A stretch of 64,000 nucleotides of DNA from Kribbella sp. NBC_01245 (GCF_036226525.1 NZ_CP108487.1:62001-126000), one strand, 5' to 3'; counted from the first letter of the stretch, positions 32,434 to 41,297 are shown. Notes: generated from the sequence alone by a model not told the origin. Numbers and translations are program-made.

Positions 32434-35400
32434 GCACTCCCGGATCGATCAGTCGAACCAACCGCTGCAACGCCGGATCGAACCGCTTTCGCTCCCAGCG
32501 GCCCCGGACCTCGGCATGGCCGATGCTGTCCGGGTTGCAGTACGGGCATTGCACCCACAGGAAGTCCGGCACCTCGGGCGCCTTCGCCGGGAACCAGCCG
32601 GCCGCGATCGACGAAACGATGGTGTCGAGCGTGTCCACATATCGCGCCTCGACCTCGGGCGTGAGCGGCACCGGGATGCGCACGCCGCCGCGCCGGACGA
32701 ACCAGTACGCCGATTCGACCGGCGTGTGCTCGTCGCCGAGTCGCGCGCGGGCCGCATACGCATACACCGGGAGCTGGAGTTTGGTCCCGGCGGCGACCGG
32801 GTCTGTCGCTATCGCCTCGAACCGTGAGGGCCCACCGGTCTTCACATCGGTGACGTAGATCGTGCCGTCGGCGCCGAGGTCGACCTTGTCGGCGCTGCCG
32901 CGGAAACGCACGCGGCCGGACGGTACGACGATCTCGACCGGCGGCTCGCCGTCGAACCCGAAGCGCAGCTCACTCGCCACCACGGAAGCACGCCGTACGG
33001 CACGCCAGCGATCGTCGTCGGCCAACAGGAAGAGCAGATCCGCGAAGATGCGCAACTTCTCCCGCTGCCACAGTCGGGGATGACCGGTCAGACCCTCGGC
33101 CTCGAACCGGTCGGCCAACTGTGAGCCGATGGACAGCAACAGCGCGCGCTGCTCGTGCGTCCACGGCTCGCCGTCACGCGGCAGCGCCGGCCCGACCGTC
33201 GTCACGAACGCGTCAATGCTGTCGTGGATCAGATTCCCTATTTGCATGGGGGAGATGACGAGCAGATCCTCGGGTTGCTCGATCGGCTCCACCTGCAGCA
33301 GGCGCTCGACGAAATAAGCGTGCGGGCAGCTCGCATACGACTCGAGGGAGGTCGGCGACGCGACCCGGTCCTCGGTCGCGAACGACGGCAGGCCCGCCAC
33401 CCCGGCCAGGTTGCCGTCGTACCGGGTGAAGTGCTCGCTATTCCTTGCCTTGAGCAACGACCGGGCCCGGTCCACCACCTGATCCGGCAGGTCGAACCCG
33501 GCGCCGATCCCGCGGATCCGCCACTCCTGCTCGGTCGACGGCAGCGCGGCCGAGACCAGCGAACCGGCGAACGAGGCCGAGGTGATCAGCTTCCCGCCGT
33601 ACGACGGTTGGTCCCAGGCGGTCGCGGCCAGCCGTCGATCGCCGCTGAGCTCTCGCAGGGTGCCGAGCAGCCACCGGGTCGGCAGGCGCCGACTCGACCG
33701 CCGCAGATCACCGCGCGGGAATGACGCGACGACTCGGGATGAGCCCGACGCGAAGGCGGCGAGCAGCTGCCGGTGCTTCTCGTCGAGGCGGTCCCGGGCG
33801 GAGGCCAGCTCGGGCGCGGCGGCATCGCGCACGCGTTGAGGCAAGAGCGCGTCCTCGTGGATCCGGCCGGGATAGAGGTCCTCCGCGAGGCCGAGCACAT
33901 AAACCGTATCGACGGCCAGACCGATACTCGCGGAGATCGGCGCGACCAGGACACCTGTGCCGAACGTGCCGACGCGTGGCAGGGACTGCTGCAGCTCGAG
34001 ATCGAGCACGTCGCGGAGCACGGACAGACTCGCCGGGGTGCCGAGCTCGTCCAGCGTGGACAGCCCGCGCAGCGAAGCCTCGACGGCGATCGCGGCGTAC
34101 TGCTCCTCGACTGGCAACGAGGTCAGATCCAGCAACGCGTGGAACAGGTCGAGCACGCCGTTCGCGAGCTCGGACCAGCTCGTCAACCCAGCGGTCTCGA
34201 GCAGTCGTCGGCGTAACTCGACTGCGAAGACGTGCAGCCGGCGGGCCGTTTCGGCGTTGCGCGAGGCCATCTCCACGGCGGCCGGACGCGGATCCTCGGC
34301 CTCAAGCTCCTGCGTGGCGACGCGTCTCTCCGCCTCGGCGAACCGGCCCAGGCGCTCGGCCCAGTCCTCGCCGCGGATCACGCCGGCCGCGCGCGACAGC
34401 CGCTCCCATTGCGGCACGGGGATGCGGTTGCCCTCGAAGTCGCGGCTCGGCGCATTCGCCAAAGCGCGGAAGACCTCCGCGCGTGGGAGATCGTGGTCGA
34501 CGAGCGCGAGCACCTCCAGCAACGTGCGGGCGACGGCTCGCTCGTGCACCGGTCGCGTACCCGGACCGTTCACCTCGATCCGGGCGGCCGCGAGTTGCTC
34601 GTGCAGCAATCGCGCATACGGCGCGGGAGCGGAATAGAGCACGGCGATGCGATGCGCCGGGGTATCGGCCAGCGTGGCGACGACATCCCGGACGACACAA
34701 CGCACCTCGTCGTCGGCGTCGGACGCGTTCAGCACCTCGGTCGCGACCGGCCGGTTCCGGGTGGCGGACTCGGGAGGCGCCAGGCCGATGCGCTCCAGCG
34801 AACGGCGAACCGTCCGGTCTGCGCGACGAACATCGGTCAGCCCCACGATCACCGTCAGGTCGGCCGAACCGGTGAGCGCCTCGACGAAACCGGCCTCGGC
34901 CTGCGTCAACTCCTGCGGTAGATACAGCACGAGCGCGCCGAGCTCGGCCACCACCGCGGGCTCTCGCCGGGCGCGATCGGCGGCCGCCCGGAGCAAGGCG
35001 GTCACGTCGTACCACTCCGTATGCAAAGTGCTGGTGACCTGACGGTGCAGCCGAACCAGGTCGGGCCCGAGGCCGGACGCCTGACCGACCGCGGTCAACG
35101 CATCATCGCTGAGGTCGCGCAACTCTTGGTGGGCGGAGGCGAGGGCCTGGATGGTGGCCGGGTGGTCGGCGACGGCTGCGAAGACGCCGGGGTCCTTCGA
35201 CAAGATGGCGCGCCAGGTTGCGGCGACGATCGGGCGGGTGGCCGGACGACGCGGCGCGAGCCCGGCGGCCGCGAGTTGCTCGGCGAGCCGGGGCAGGGTG
35301 GCGAGATAGAGGCCGGCCACGCTGCCGAGGTCGGCGGCGAGCTGGCGGCGGGCGATCAGACCGGCTGTATTACTGGGCAGCAGCAAGGTCACGGGTGTCA

Positions 35401-35491
35401 TCGGGTCGTCGCGTTTGACGCCTGCGACGACGTCGCGCAGACGGCTGAGCGCGGCCGCGCCGTACGGCGTGGTCTCGACCTGGATCCCCAT
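32423..35491 (-). CDS. AddB-like PD-(D/E)XK nuclease family protein
   Basis: A 1022-residue AddB-type subunit. The N-terminal region is helicase-like but has no intact Walker A (PVTLLLPSNTAGLIARRQLA instead). The C-terminal nuclease motif is GSADKVDLGADG...VTDVKTG. Fe-S-type cysteines: one in SYASCPHAYF and two in VQCPYCNPDS; where AddB usually has a fourth Cys after the C-x2-C pair, I see Asp, Ser and then His. I start at ATG 35491 (GAGCGGGG upstream) rather than 35572. It overlaps the AddA-like gene by 11 bases and is the first gene of the pair. It should lock onto duplex DNA and nick the 5' strand. Confidence 0.88.
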   Translation of the reverse strand: MGIQVETTPYGAAALSRLRDVVAGVKRDDPMTPVTLLLPSNTAGLIARRQLAADLGSVAGLYLATLPRLAEQLAAAGLAPRRPATRPIVAATWRAILSKDPGVFAAVADHPATIQALASAHQELRDLSDDALTAVGQASGLGPDLVRLHRQVTSTLHTEWYDVTALLRAAADRARREPAVVAELGALVLYLPQELTQAEAGFVEALTGSADLTVIVGLTDVRRADRTVRRSLERIGLAPPESATRNRPVATEVLNASDADDEVRCVVRDVVATLADTPAHRIAVLYSAPAPYARLLHEQLAAARIEVNGPGTRPVHERAVARTLLEVLALVDHDLPRAEVFRALANAPSRDFEGNRIPVPQWERLSRAAGVIRGEDWAERLGRFAEAERRVATQELEAEDPRPAAVEMASRNAETARRLHVFAVELRRRLLETAGLTSWSELANGVLDLFHALLDLTSLPVEEQYAAIAVEASLRGLSTLDELGTPASLSVLRDVLDLELQQSLPRVGTFGTGVLVAPISASIGLAVDTVYVLGLAEDLYPGRIHEDALLPQRVRDAAAPELASARDRLDEKHRQLLAAFASGSSRVVASFPRGDLRRSSRRLPTRWLLGTLRELSGDRRLAATAWDQPSYGGKLITSASFAGSLVSAALPSTEQEWRIRGIGAGFDLPDQVVDRARSLLKARNSEHFTRYDGNLAGVAGLPSFATEDRVASPTSLESYASCPHAYFVERLLQVEPIEQPEDLLVISPMQIGNLIHDSIDAFVTTVGPALPRDGEPWTHEQRALLLSIGSQLADRFEAEGLTGHPRLWQREKLRIFADLLFLLADDDRWRAVRRASVVASELRFGFDGEPPVEIVVPSGRVRFRGSADKVDLGADGTIYVTDVKTGGPSRFEAIATDPVAAGTKLQLPVYAYAARARLGDEHTPVESAYWFVRRGGVRIPVPLTPEVEARYVDTLDTIVSSIAAGWFPAKAPEVPDFLWVQCPYCNPDSIGHAEVRGRWERKRFDPALQRLVRLIDPGVLDD

Positions 35492-35652
35492 CACGATCCC
35501 CGCTCTCGTAGTGAACAGAGCCGAGGCTACTGGGGCCTTCCGACATTTTTTTCGCCGACACCTGGCGTCCACTTCGGTGAGTGCGAGGCTTCGTCTTACT
35601 TAGGACATATAGGGTCAGTGAAATATCAAAAGAAAAGGTTCGTTTTCGCGTC

Positions 35653-35958
35653 ATGATCTCGCTGGACCCCCGTCACTTCTCTGAGACCATCGCCTCCAGG
35701 CGCTCACCTGGACAGATCATTGGGGAAGTGATCGGAATGGAGCCGCTACCGCAACGCCGCCGCGTACGAGTGTGGTTCGGGGACCACGTCGTCGCGGACT
35801 ACCGGGCGGAGGCCGACCTGGCCTGCCGCTATGCCGAGGCCATGTCGCGCCGGTTCGCCGGCCTACGTGTCACCAGCGACCCGATCCCCGAAACCTCTTC
35901 GGAAGAGGCTTCCGCTCGTCCGTTACCGGGTGAGCGTCTGTGGGAGGTGGCCCCCTGA
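35653..35958 (+). CDS. Hypothetical protein
   Basis: A 101-residue soluble protein. The N-terminal 75 residues mix beta strands and a helix (GQIIGEVIGMEPL, RRRVRVWFGDHVVADY) and are followed by an Asp/Glu/Ser-rich tail. ATG 35653 is chosen; an AAAAGG lies about 15 bases upstream in a locally AT-rich promoter region, where the coding frame starts. It shares a TGATG junction with the next gene. Pairs like this are common in actinobacteria, often of unknown function; I do not recognise a domain. The low-GC upstream region (35580-35640) contrasts with the rest. Confidence 0.6.
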   Translation: MISLDPRHFSETIASRRSPGQIIGEVIGMEPLPQRRRVRVWFGDHVVADYRAEADLACRYAEAMSRRFAGLRVTSDPIPETSSEEASARPLPGERLWEVAP

Positions 35959-36284
35959 TGACAGCCCGCAGGTTCCGGCTGTTACGGCACAAGGACATCT
36001 CCGGAGTGAGCGGTACCGGCCCGGTGGCCGAAGGCGTCGAGTTCACCGACGGGGCGGTGGCCCTGCGCTGGTACGGCGACTACCCGACCACGACCGTCTG
36101 GGACGGCATCGACTCCGTGATCGCGATTCACGGTCACTCAGGCGCCACCGACGTCCAATGGCTCGACCCTGACGACGGCACCGGGCGTGGCGATCTGCCC
36201 CGGCCCCGGCCCGATCTGCCGCCCCGGCCCTGGCCGAAACTGGGCGGCATGCCTGAACCACGACCAGGTCCCGACCTGATCTGA
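35958..36284 (+). CDS. Hypothetical protein, Pro/Arg-rich C-terminus
   Basis: A 108-residue protein whose ATG overlaps the previous stop (TGATG), so the two are co-translated. The first ~75 residues form a beta-rich domain (SGVSGTGPVAEGVEFTDGAV, LRWYGDYPTTTVWDGI) reminiscent of small SH3-like folds. The tail is Pro/Arg-rich (about 80-108) and probably disordered. No catalytic motif is visible. The hairpin at 36288-36316 closes the transcription unit. Function unknown. Confidence 0.65.
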   Translation: MTARRFRLLRHKDISGVSGTGPVAEGVEFTDGAVALRWYGDYPTTTVWDGIDSVIAIHGHSGATDVQWLDPDDGTGRGDLPRPRPDLPPRPWPKLGGMPEPRPGPDLI

Positions 36285-36287
36285 CTC

Positions 36288-36316
36288 GCGGGCCGGCGCC
36301 CTCGGCGTCGGCCCGC
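36288..36316. terminator. Bidirectional hairpin terminator
   Basis: GCGGGCCG (36288-36295) pairs with CGGCCCGC (36309-36316) across a 13-base loop, between two convergent genes. The stem is all G/C and lacks a U-tract. Confidence 0.55.
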
Positions 36317-36330
36317 ACCTCCTTGTTAAC

Positions 36331-36642
36331 TCAGCTCATGTCCATGCGCTGGGTGACGTCGAGGTTGTAGTACTTCGGCGGCCCGTCGCAGAGCTCCATC
36401 ATCTTCGCGGCGTAGTCCGAGGTGTCCGGCCGGTTCGAGTTCTCCATCGCCGCTTCGTACGACTCGAACTCGACGATGCTCAGGTAGTACCCCGGCCGGT
36501 CCCGGTCCTCGGTCACCGTGACCCGGGCAGGCGCGGTGCCGCCGCCTTCCTTCTCCCGCGTGGCGCGGAACTCCTCGCTCAAGTCGGCGACTTCGTCGGC
36601 ACGCGAGGTTTGGTACTCGATGATCTGCACGAACGCTGGCAT
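36331..36642 (-). CDS. Antibiotic-biosynthesis-monooxygenase-like (dimeric alpha/beta barrel) protein
   Basis: A 103-residue protein starting at ATG 36642, with AGGGGGG six bases upstream; the earlier in-frame ATG at 36648 is too close to that site. The pattern FVQIIEYQTSRADEVADL, ...GYYLSIVEFESYEAAMENS, PKYYNLDV fits the ferredoxin-like ABM/DUF fold: one hydrophobic strand, a helix, a Tyr-rich strand and a C-terminal strand. Such proteins are small oxygenases, heme-binding enzymes or sensors; the substrate is unknown. It is convergent with the preceding pair and divergent from the epimerase gene. Confidence 0.72.
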   Translation of the reverse strand: MPAFVQIIEYQTSRADEVADLSEEFRATREKEGGGTAPARVTVTEDRDRPGYYLSIVEFESYEAAMENSNRPDTSDYAAKMMELCDGPPKYYNLDVTQRMDMS

Positions 36643-36807
36643 GTCCATCCCCCCTGTATTGCTGGTATTTGCTTCCGACTGTGCGCCTCCGGCCGGATGG
36701 CGGCAAGACCCTGCTATCCGTGGTGACTGAGCGGATCCGAGGCGGTGCTTTCTGCCGATCGCAGACGGTCTTCGTTTTTGGGGGTGGCGCCTGCTTGGCT
36801 GGTGCGC

Positions 36808-37794
36808 ATGGACATCCTGATTCTCGGCGGCACCGCCTGGCTCGGTCGTGAGCTCGCCACCCAGGCCCTCGGCCGCGGTCATTCCGTCACCTGTCTTGCC
36901 CGTGGCACCAGCGGCGCCGTGGCCGACGGCGCCACGCTCGTCACGGCCGATCGCACCCAGCCGGAGGCGTACGACGCTGTCCGGGATCGCGACTGGGATG
37001 CCGTTTTCGAGGTCTCGCGCCAGCCGGGCCAGGTGCGGGGTGCGCTCGACGCTTTGGCGGCTCGGGCCCGGCACTGGACGTACCTGTCGTCGATCAATGC
37101 GTATGCCGCGTTCGATACGCCGTACGCCGATGAGTCTTCCCCGACCCGCGAGCCTGCCACGGCGGACGAGGTCGACGGCACGTTGTACGGCGAGGGCAAG
37201 GTGGCGAGCGAGCAGGCGTCGACGGCCGCCGTCGGGGATCGCCTGGTGATCGCGCGAGCCGGTTTGATCGGCGGCCCTGGCGACCACAGCTGCCGCTCGG
37301 GCGCATGGGTGGCCCGTGCCGCGCGTGCGCCGGAGGAGCCGATGCTCGTGCCGGATACGCCGGATAACGCGACCCAGGTGCTCGACGTCCGGGATCTGGC
37401 GAGCTGGCTGCTCGACTGTGCCGAGAGCGGTACGACGGGGGTGTTCGACGCCGTCGGGCCTACCGTGCCGTTCGGCGAGTGGATCGCGTTGTGCCGGGCG
37501 GCAGGCGGTCACACCGCGCCGGTGCGGCTGGTGCCGGCGGAGTGGCTGGTGGAGCGCAAGGTCGAGCAGTACATGGGGGTGGACTCGCTGGCGATGTGGC
37601 TGGTCGAGCCGGGATACGAGGGCTGGTCAACCCGGACCGGCGCAGCCGCGCTGGCCGCCGGGCTGAAACATCGCGCGCGGGAGGAGTTGGTCGCCGATCT
37701 ACTGGTGTGGGAGAAGGAGCAAGGGCTCGATCGGGCGCGCAAGGCCGGCCTCAGTCCCGACCGCGAGCGTGAATTGCTGGCCGAGCTGGGCTGA
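36808..37794 (+). CDS. NAD-dependent epimerase/reductase family protein
   Basis: A 328-residue atypical SDR. The nucleotide motif [14 protein letters not shown] is at the N-terminus, and [11 protein letters not shown] and [14 protein letters not shown] follow. The Tyr-x3-Lys position reads LYGEGKV, with Tyr and Lys correctly spaced. It resembles reductases and isomerases of unknown substrate common in actinobacteria. ATG 36808 is chosen because the Rossmann fold starts immediately; there is no clear ribosome binding site, so the message may be leaderless. It ends three bases before the convergent gene. No operon context clarifies its role. Confidence 0.85.
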   Translation: MDILILGGTAWLGRELATQALGRGHSVTCLARGTSGAVADGATLVTADRTQPEAYDAVRDRDWDAVFEVSRQPGQVRGALDALAARARHWTYLSSINAYAAFDTPYADESSPTREPATADEVDGTLYGEGKVASEQASTAAVGDRLVIARAGLIGGPGDHSCRSGAWVARAARAPEEPMLVPDTPDNATQVLDVRDLASWLLDCAESGTTGVFDAVGPTVPFGEWIALCRAAGGHTAPVRLVPAEWLVERKVEQYMGVDSLAMWLVEPGYEGWSTRTGAAALAAGLKHRAREELVADLLVWEKEQGLDRARKAGLSPDRERELLAELG

Positions 37795-37797
37795 CTT

Positions 37798-38463
37798 CTA
37801 TCGAGTGGCGGTCACTTCCGGCTGGGCGGCGTACTGAGAGTCGCCGCCCAGGGTCCAGGCGAGGATGTCGAGCCAGCGCAGTCGTCCCAGCGCCAGCAGA
37901 TGACGGCTCGGCGGCTCCTGCAGCGGCTTGCGCAGCTCGGCTTCCAGCTCGTCGAACGCCTGCAGGTTCTCCTCGGCGAGCAGGTCCTGCCGGATCGCCT
38001 CCCAGAAGGTTTTCAGGTCTCCGGCCGCGGCACCGTAAACCACGCTCAGCTGCCTGTCGCCGATCGGGATCAGCAGCGGGCGCTTGAGGTGCAGCAGTTT
38101 GGATCGTTTCGCCGGCCCGATGCCTGCGCCGATCCGGAATCGGTCGTACAGTCGCTCGGCCGCCGCGAGCAGGGGCGATCCGGGCGCGGCATCCTCGAGC
38201 CGGGCATCCACCGGTACGGCGGAGAACTCGGTGCGGGCGTCGACCGCGAGCAGCCGCGGCACGTCCGTGGCGCTCAGGTTCGTGTTCATCAAAACCAGCC
38301 GGCCCATATCGGCCATCGTCACGTGGTGCGGAGCCTGCACCGGCTGCCGCCCGCAGGCGACCACGCCGTCGAAGTACCTGACGGTGTCGGGGAAGTGGCC
38401 CGAGTACCACTGGAGGATCTCCAGGGCACGTCCGGTCGAGATGACCTGATCGCCGATCCGCAT
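37798..38463 (-). CDS. DUF6308-like protein
   Basis: A 221-residue soluble protein starting at ATG 38463 (GGAGAG nearby upstream). Segments YSGHFPDTVRYFDGVV, MADMGRLVLMNTNLSATDV and LKRPLLIPIGDRQLSVVYG match what I recall of the DUF6308 family of actinobacteria, which has no known function. The family often holds a Lys-rich strand and a C-terminal helical pair, as here. No membrane segment or catalytic motif is seen. It is convergent with the epimerase and divergent from the phosphoesterase gene. Confidence 0.6.
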   Translation of the reverse strand: MRIGDQVISTGRALEILQWYSGHFPDTVRYFDGVVACGRQPVQAPHHVTMADMGRLVLMNTNLSATDVPRLLAVDARTEFSAVPVDARLEDAAPGSPLLAAAERLYDRFRIGAGIGPAKRSKLLHLKRPLLIPIGDRQLSVVYGAAAGDLKTFWEAIRQDLLAEENLQAFDELEAELRKPLQEPPSRHLLALGRLRWLDILAWTLGGDSQYAAQPEVTATR

Positions 38464-38566
38464 TACTCTCTCCACCTCTCCTCGCCACCCGTACTGTCTT
38501 CCTATCGGCACGGCGGCCGAGGTGTTACAAACAGTTGCTTGAGGCAACGATAGAGGAGGAGCCGGG

Positions 38567-39058
38567 ATGCGTCTGGTACTGGTCTCGGACACGCACCTGC
38601 CCAAGCGCGCGAAGGACCTGCCGCCCGCGCTCTGGCACGCCATCGAGGCGGCCGACGTCGTCATCCACGCGGGCGACTGGGTCAGCCTCGACCACCTCGA
38701 CGAGCTCGAGGCCCGGGCCAAGCGCGTAATTGGCTGCTACGGCAACAACGACGGGCCGGACCTCCGCGCGCGCCTGCCCGAGGTCAACCGCGTGGAGCTG
38801 GAGGGGGTGCGGTTCGGCGTCGTCCACGAGACGGGTTCGGCGGCGGGTCGCGAACTACGCTGCGAGCGGGCCTATCCCGATCTCGACGTGCTGGTTTTCG
38901 GGCACAGCCACATCCCGTGGGACACGAAGACGCCTCGCGGTCTCCGCCTGCTCAACCCGGGGTCGCCGACCGACCGCCGTCGCCAGCCCCACCACACCTA
39001 CATGACCGCCGAACTGGCCCCGGGGCAACTGGTCTCGGTGACCCTGCACCGCCTTTGA
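38567..39058 (+). CDS. YfcE-type metallophosphoesterase
   Basis: A 163-residue phosphodiesterase of the MJ0936/YfcE class. The metal-binding motifs are in order: SDTHLP (Asp8, His10), HAGDW, GNNDG, GVVHE and GHSHIPW. Two divalent metals hydrolyse phosphodiesters in vitro; physiological substrates are usually unknown. ATG 38567 has GAGGAGGAGC just upstream. It ends three bases before the opposite gene. It stands alone. Confidence 0.93.
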   Translation: MRLVLVSDTHLPKRAKDLPPALWHAIEAADVVIHAGDWVSLDHLDELEARAKRVIGCYGNNDGPDLRARLPEVNRVELEGVRFGVVHETGSAAGRELRCERAYPDLDVLVFGHSHIPWDTKTPRGLRLLNPGSPTDRRRQPHHTYMTAELAPGQLVSVTLHRL

Positions 39059-39061
39059 CCT

Positions 39062-39697
39062 TCACGCTGGGGGAATGGTGATCGCTATCTCGTCGCCGAG
39101 GCTGGCGCCTTTGGCGAGGGGGAGGTCGTCGCCGCTCCAGAAGCTGCCGGGGTCGTAATGGCTGGGGCGATGCTTGGATGAGAGGAGTCCCATTTCCTCG
39201 TAGGTGATGGCGACAACCTCGGCGCAGTAGGCGGTTTCGAGTTCCAGGTCGCGGTTGCCTCGGCGTAGCTGGGGAACGCGGCCGCGGAGCCAGCGCCCGG
39301 CCAGCCGCGCGGTGGAGGGAAAGGGTGTTCCGTCGAGGCGTGCGATGGTCTTGAGGACCGCGTCCTCCATCTCGCGATCGACCTCGTGGTCGAGTTGGCG
39401 AAGCCAGGCACGTTGGCCGTATCGGTTCGACCAGGTGAGTACGGCGTCGCGCAGGTCGTGCAGTTGTACGCCGCGCTGGTGCTGGCCGGTCCACATGTCC
39501 GGCAGGCTGCGACCGAGCTCCGCGTGCCACATCAGCGGTGGCAGGTCTTCGATGACCACGGCCATGCCGACATGGTTGACCGGGCTGTTCGTGGTCAGCC
39601 GAATGGCCCGGTCGCCGGGACTGTCACCACGGAACACCCAGACGTCCCCAGTCCGGGTCAGGTCCACCGCTGTGTCGAGGTCGATCCGCGTCTCCAT
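39062..39697 (-). CDS. YiiX-like permuted NlpC/P60 papain-fold protein
   Basis: A 211-residue protein without a signal peptide. The order GDVWVFRGD, NHVGMAVVI (His) and ETAYCAEVVAITYEEMG (Cys) is the permuted YiiX/LRAT-like NlpC/P60 arrangement, in which a His precedes the catalytic Cys. Members are thiol peptidases, amidases or acyltransferases acting on peptidoglycan or lipids. GTG/ATG use: ATG 39697 lies six bases after TAAGTT read on the minus strand, so the transcript is probably leaderless and shares its -10 with the divergent small gene. It is convergent with the phosphoesterase. Confidence 0.8.
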   Translation of the reverse strand: METRIDLDTAVDLTRTGDVWVFRGDSPGDRAIRLTTNSPVNHVGMAVVIEDLPPLMWHAELGRSLPDMWTGQHQRGVQLHDLRDAVLTWSNRYGQRAWLRQLDHEVDREMEDAVLKTIARLDGTPFPSTARLAGRWLRGRVPQLRRGNRDLELETAYCAEVVAITYEEMGLLSSKHRPSHYDPGSFWSGDDLPLAKGASLGDEIAITIPPA

Positions 39698-39702
39698 ACC
39701 GA

Positions 39703-39709
39703 TAACTTA
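39703..39709. promoter_or_regulatory. Shared bidirectional -10 element (TAACTTA)
   Basis: Read on the plus strand, TAACTT (39703-39708) lies six bases before ATG 39715; read on the minus strand, TAAGTT (39709-39704) lies six bases before ATG 39697. The two divergent starts are only 17 bp apart, so one seven-base element can serve as -10 in both directions, giving two leaderless messages. Symmetric -10 elements driving bidirectional promoters are known in bacteria. Confidence 0.55.
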
Positions 39710-39714
39710 GGTGG

Positions 39715-39864
39715 ATGCGATGGTGGAAAGTGGTAGGCCTGGCCGGGCTAGTCGGAGTCGCCGCGACCGGAGTCGTAGTCGCCCGCGGGGAACGCCGACG
39801 CCGCGCCTACACCCCCGAAGAAATCCGCACCCGCCTCCGCACCCGCGCCGCCGAAGCCCCCTAG
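39715..39864 (+). CDS. Small single-pass membrane protein (49 residues)
   Basis: A short gene missed by length filters. The product has a hydrophobic stretch near residues 6-23 (VVGLAGLVGVAATGVVVA), a basic stop-transfer cluster (RGERRRRA) and a charged helical tail with YTPEEIRTRLRTR. This N-out/C-in plan is typical of small conserved actinobacterial membrane proteins. The ATG follows a -10 element by six bases and overlaps no other gene. It is divergent from the NlpC/P60-like gene and may be functionally linked with it through the shared promoter. Function unknown. Confidence 0.7.
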   Translation: MRWWKVVGLAGLVGVAATGVVVARGERRRRAYTPEEIRTRLRTRAAEAP

Positions 39865-40067
39865 CCCTTGCGGTTCCCTGGCTGTTCCCTGGTCCCTCGT
39901 GACCGCGCGACACATTGCGATCAAGGGAAATGCGATCATCGGGCCCTTGTGACCCGGCGTGTTGTGGTTCATCGGTCCCTTCTGACCGGATTCGGATGGG
40001 CTGCGTACGCCGAGGAGGGCATTCCGGTCTGGGCTTGACGTCATGCCTGGGCAGGTGGTGTTGGTTG

Positions 40068-40206
40068 CACCCGGCCCCCTGAGTTCTTGCGAATTGTCAG
40101 GCCGGTCCGGGCCGCGTCAAGGGTTTCATCGCCTAGCGGCGACGCTGACGCGCCCTTGACACGGCCCGAACCGGCCAAGTGCGGCTGGCTATCAGGGGGC
40201 CGGGTG
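40068..40206. repeat. Four-arm palindromic element
   Basis: Outer arms CACCCGGCCCCCTGA (40068-40082) and TCAGGGGGCCGGGTG (40192-40206) are perfectly complementary. Inner arms 40100-40123 and 40153-40176 (24 bases each) pair with two mismatches and contain GTCAAGGG/CCCTTGAC. The whole forms a large nested hairpin of 139 bases. It looks like a palindromic repeat; no second copy is in this window. Confidence 0.8.
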
Positions 40207-40652
40207 AGGTCTGACCGTGTGTGGGGTCGCGCGGCGCTGCCGCGTCGCCTGGTGCCGCGCTCGCCCGGCGGGCCGGTTGCCCGGGGACCGGCGGGCCGCT
40301 GGCCGGCGCGCGGGACCGGCGGGGCCGGCGGGGCCGGGGAGGCGCCGACGGGCCAGCGGGCCGGGAGAGGCCGGCGGGACAGCGACCGGACGGGGCGGCG
40401 GGGCCAGCGGGCCCGGCCGGGCAGCGTTGGGCTGGCGGGCTGGGGGCGGCGGACCGGTTGGCCGGCGCCGAGCTGGCGTTGGGCTGGCTGGCCCGGGCCG
40501 GCACTGGGCTGGTCTGGCGGGTGGGGACGGCGGATCGGCGCTGGGCTGGGGGACGGCGGGCCGGTTGGCGGGCGCTGAGCTGACGGTCGGCTGGGCTGGC
40601 GGGTTGGCGGCGGGCCTGGGCTCACTGGTGCAGTCGAGACTTTGACGGGCAG

Positions 40653-41241
40653 TTTCCGGCGTGCGGGCGAAATTGTGGATATCCCTCCCGCGAGGTGCCT
40701 CGTCGTGCGCGCCACATACCGCTCCGTCGTACCGCTGCTGCGTGACCCCGCGCGTTCCCGGGTACCCGGCCGCTGGCGGTGATGGGCAGCTCCCTATTCC
40801 GAGGGTCGACTCTCGGAATGGGGGGTGGACTCGCCAAACTTGGCGGGTCGACGCCCGAATTCGGAGGTCGACCCGCGAAATCCTGAGGCGCGCGCCATCG
40901 ATCGGCACGATTGGCGAATCGGCGGGAGGGTTGACCACCAAGGTGGCGGGTTCACCGCCGAGATCGGAGGGGTTAACCCGGCATCTCGGGGTTATCGCCT
41001 GGAATCCTGGGTTCCGGGCCGGATATATGGCACGCGAACCCAGGATTTCGTGCGTGAACCCCTTTAAAACAAGGCGAACGTGCATCGGGAGGGGCTGGCT
41101 GCGGTCGAGGTGGGTTACCACCTTGGAATCTGGGGTGGTAACCCACTCCCTCGATGGCTAGCACCGTCCGGGGCGTTGGTGGCGCGCATAACGAGGCACT
41201 TCGCGGGAGGGGTGTCCACAAGTTGCGCGACGGGCCGGAAA
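40653..41241. repeat. Inverted-repeat-bounded cluster of palindromes
   Basis: Terminal arms 40653-40716 and 41179-41241 are inverted copies, about 63 bases long and roughly 79% identical by eye, containing GAGGCAC and TCGCGGGAGGG. Between them lie at least four separate palindromes: 40796-40819, 40832-40845 (CGCCAAACTTGGCG), 41003-41014 with 41036-41047 (12-bp perfect stem), and 41110-41122 with 41134-41146 (13-bp perfect stem). Related half-sites such as GGGTCGAC and GGGTTAACC recur. There is no transposase gene. Confidence 0.7.
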
Positions 41242-41297
41242 TCGGGGCGGGACGGGTGCAAACCAACACAACGCGGGCCAGTGATGGGAGGGCGGGG

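Larger units (their letters stand above)
39865..41297. other. Gene-free block of repeats and low-complexity DNA
   Basis: About 1.4 kb with no gene I can support. From left to right: a copy of the TTCATCGG/CTTCTGACC repeat (about 39936-39990), the four-arm palindrome at 40068-40206, very G-rich low-complexity sequence (about 40206-40625), and the inverted-repeat-bounded hairpin cluster at 40653-41241. The long open frames on both strands are Pro/Arg/Gly-rich artefacts of this composition. Confidence 0.65.

Noticed and set aside
35580-36284. Integrated mobile element because of AT-rich promoter region
   Set aside because: No integrase, attachment repeat or tRNA; only a short low-GC stretch upstream of two small genes.
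40041-41121. Several long frames in the 40-41 kb gene-free block
   Set aside because: Pro/Arg/Gly low complexity, frames on both strands across palindromes, no ribosome binding sites.
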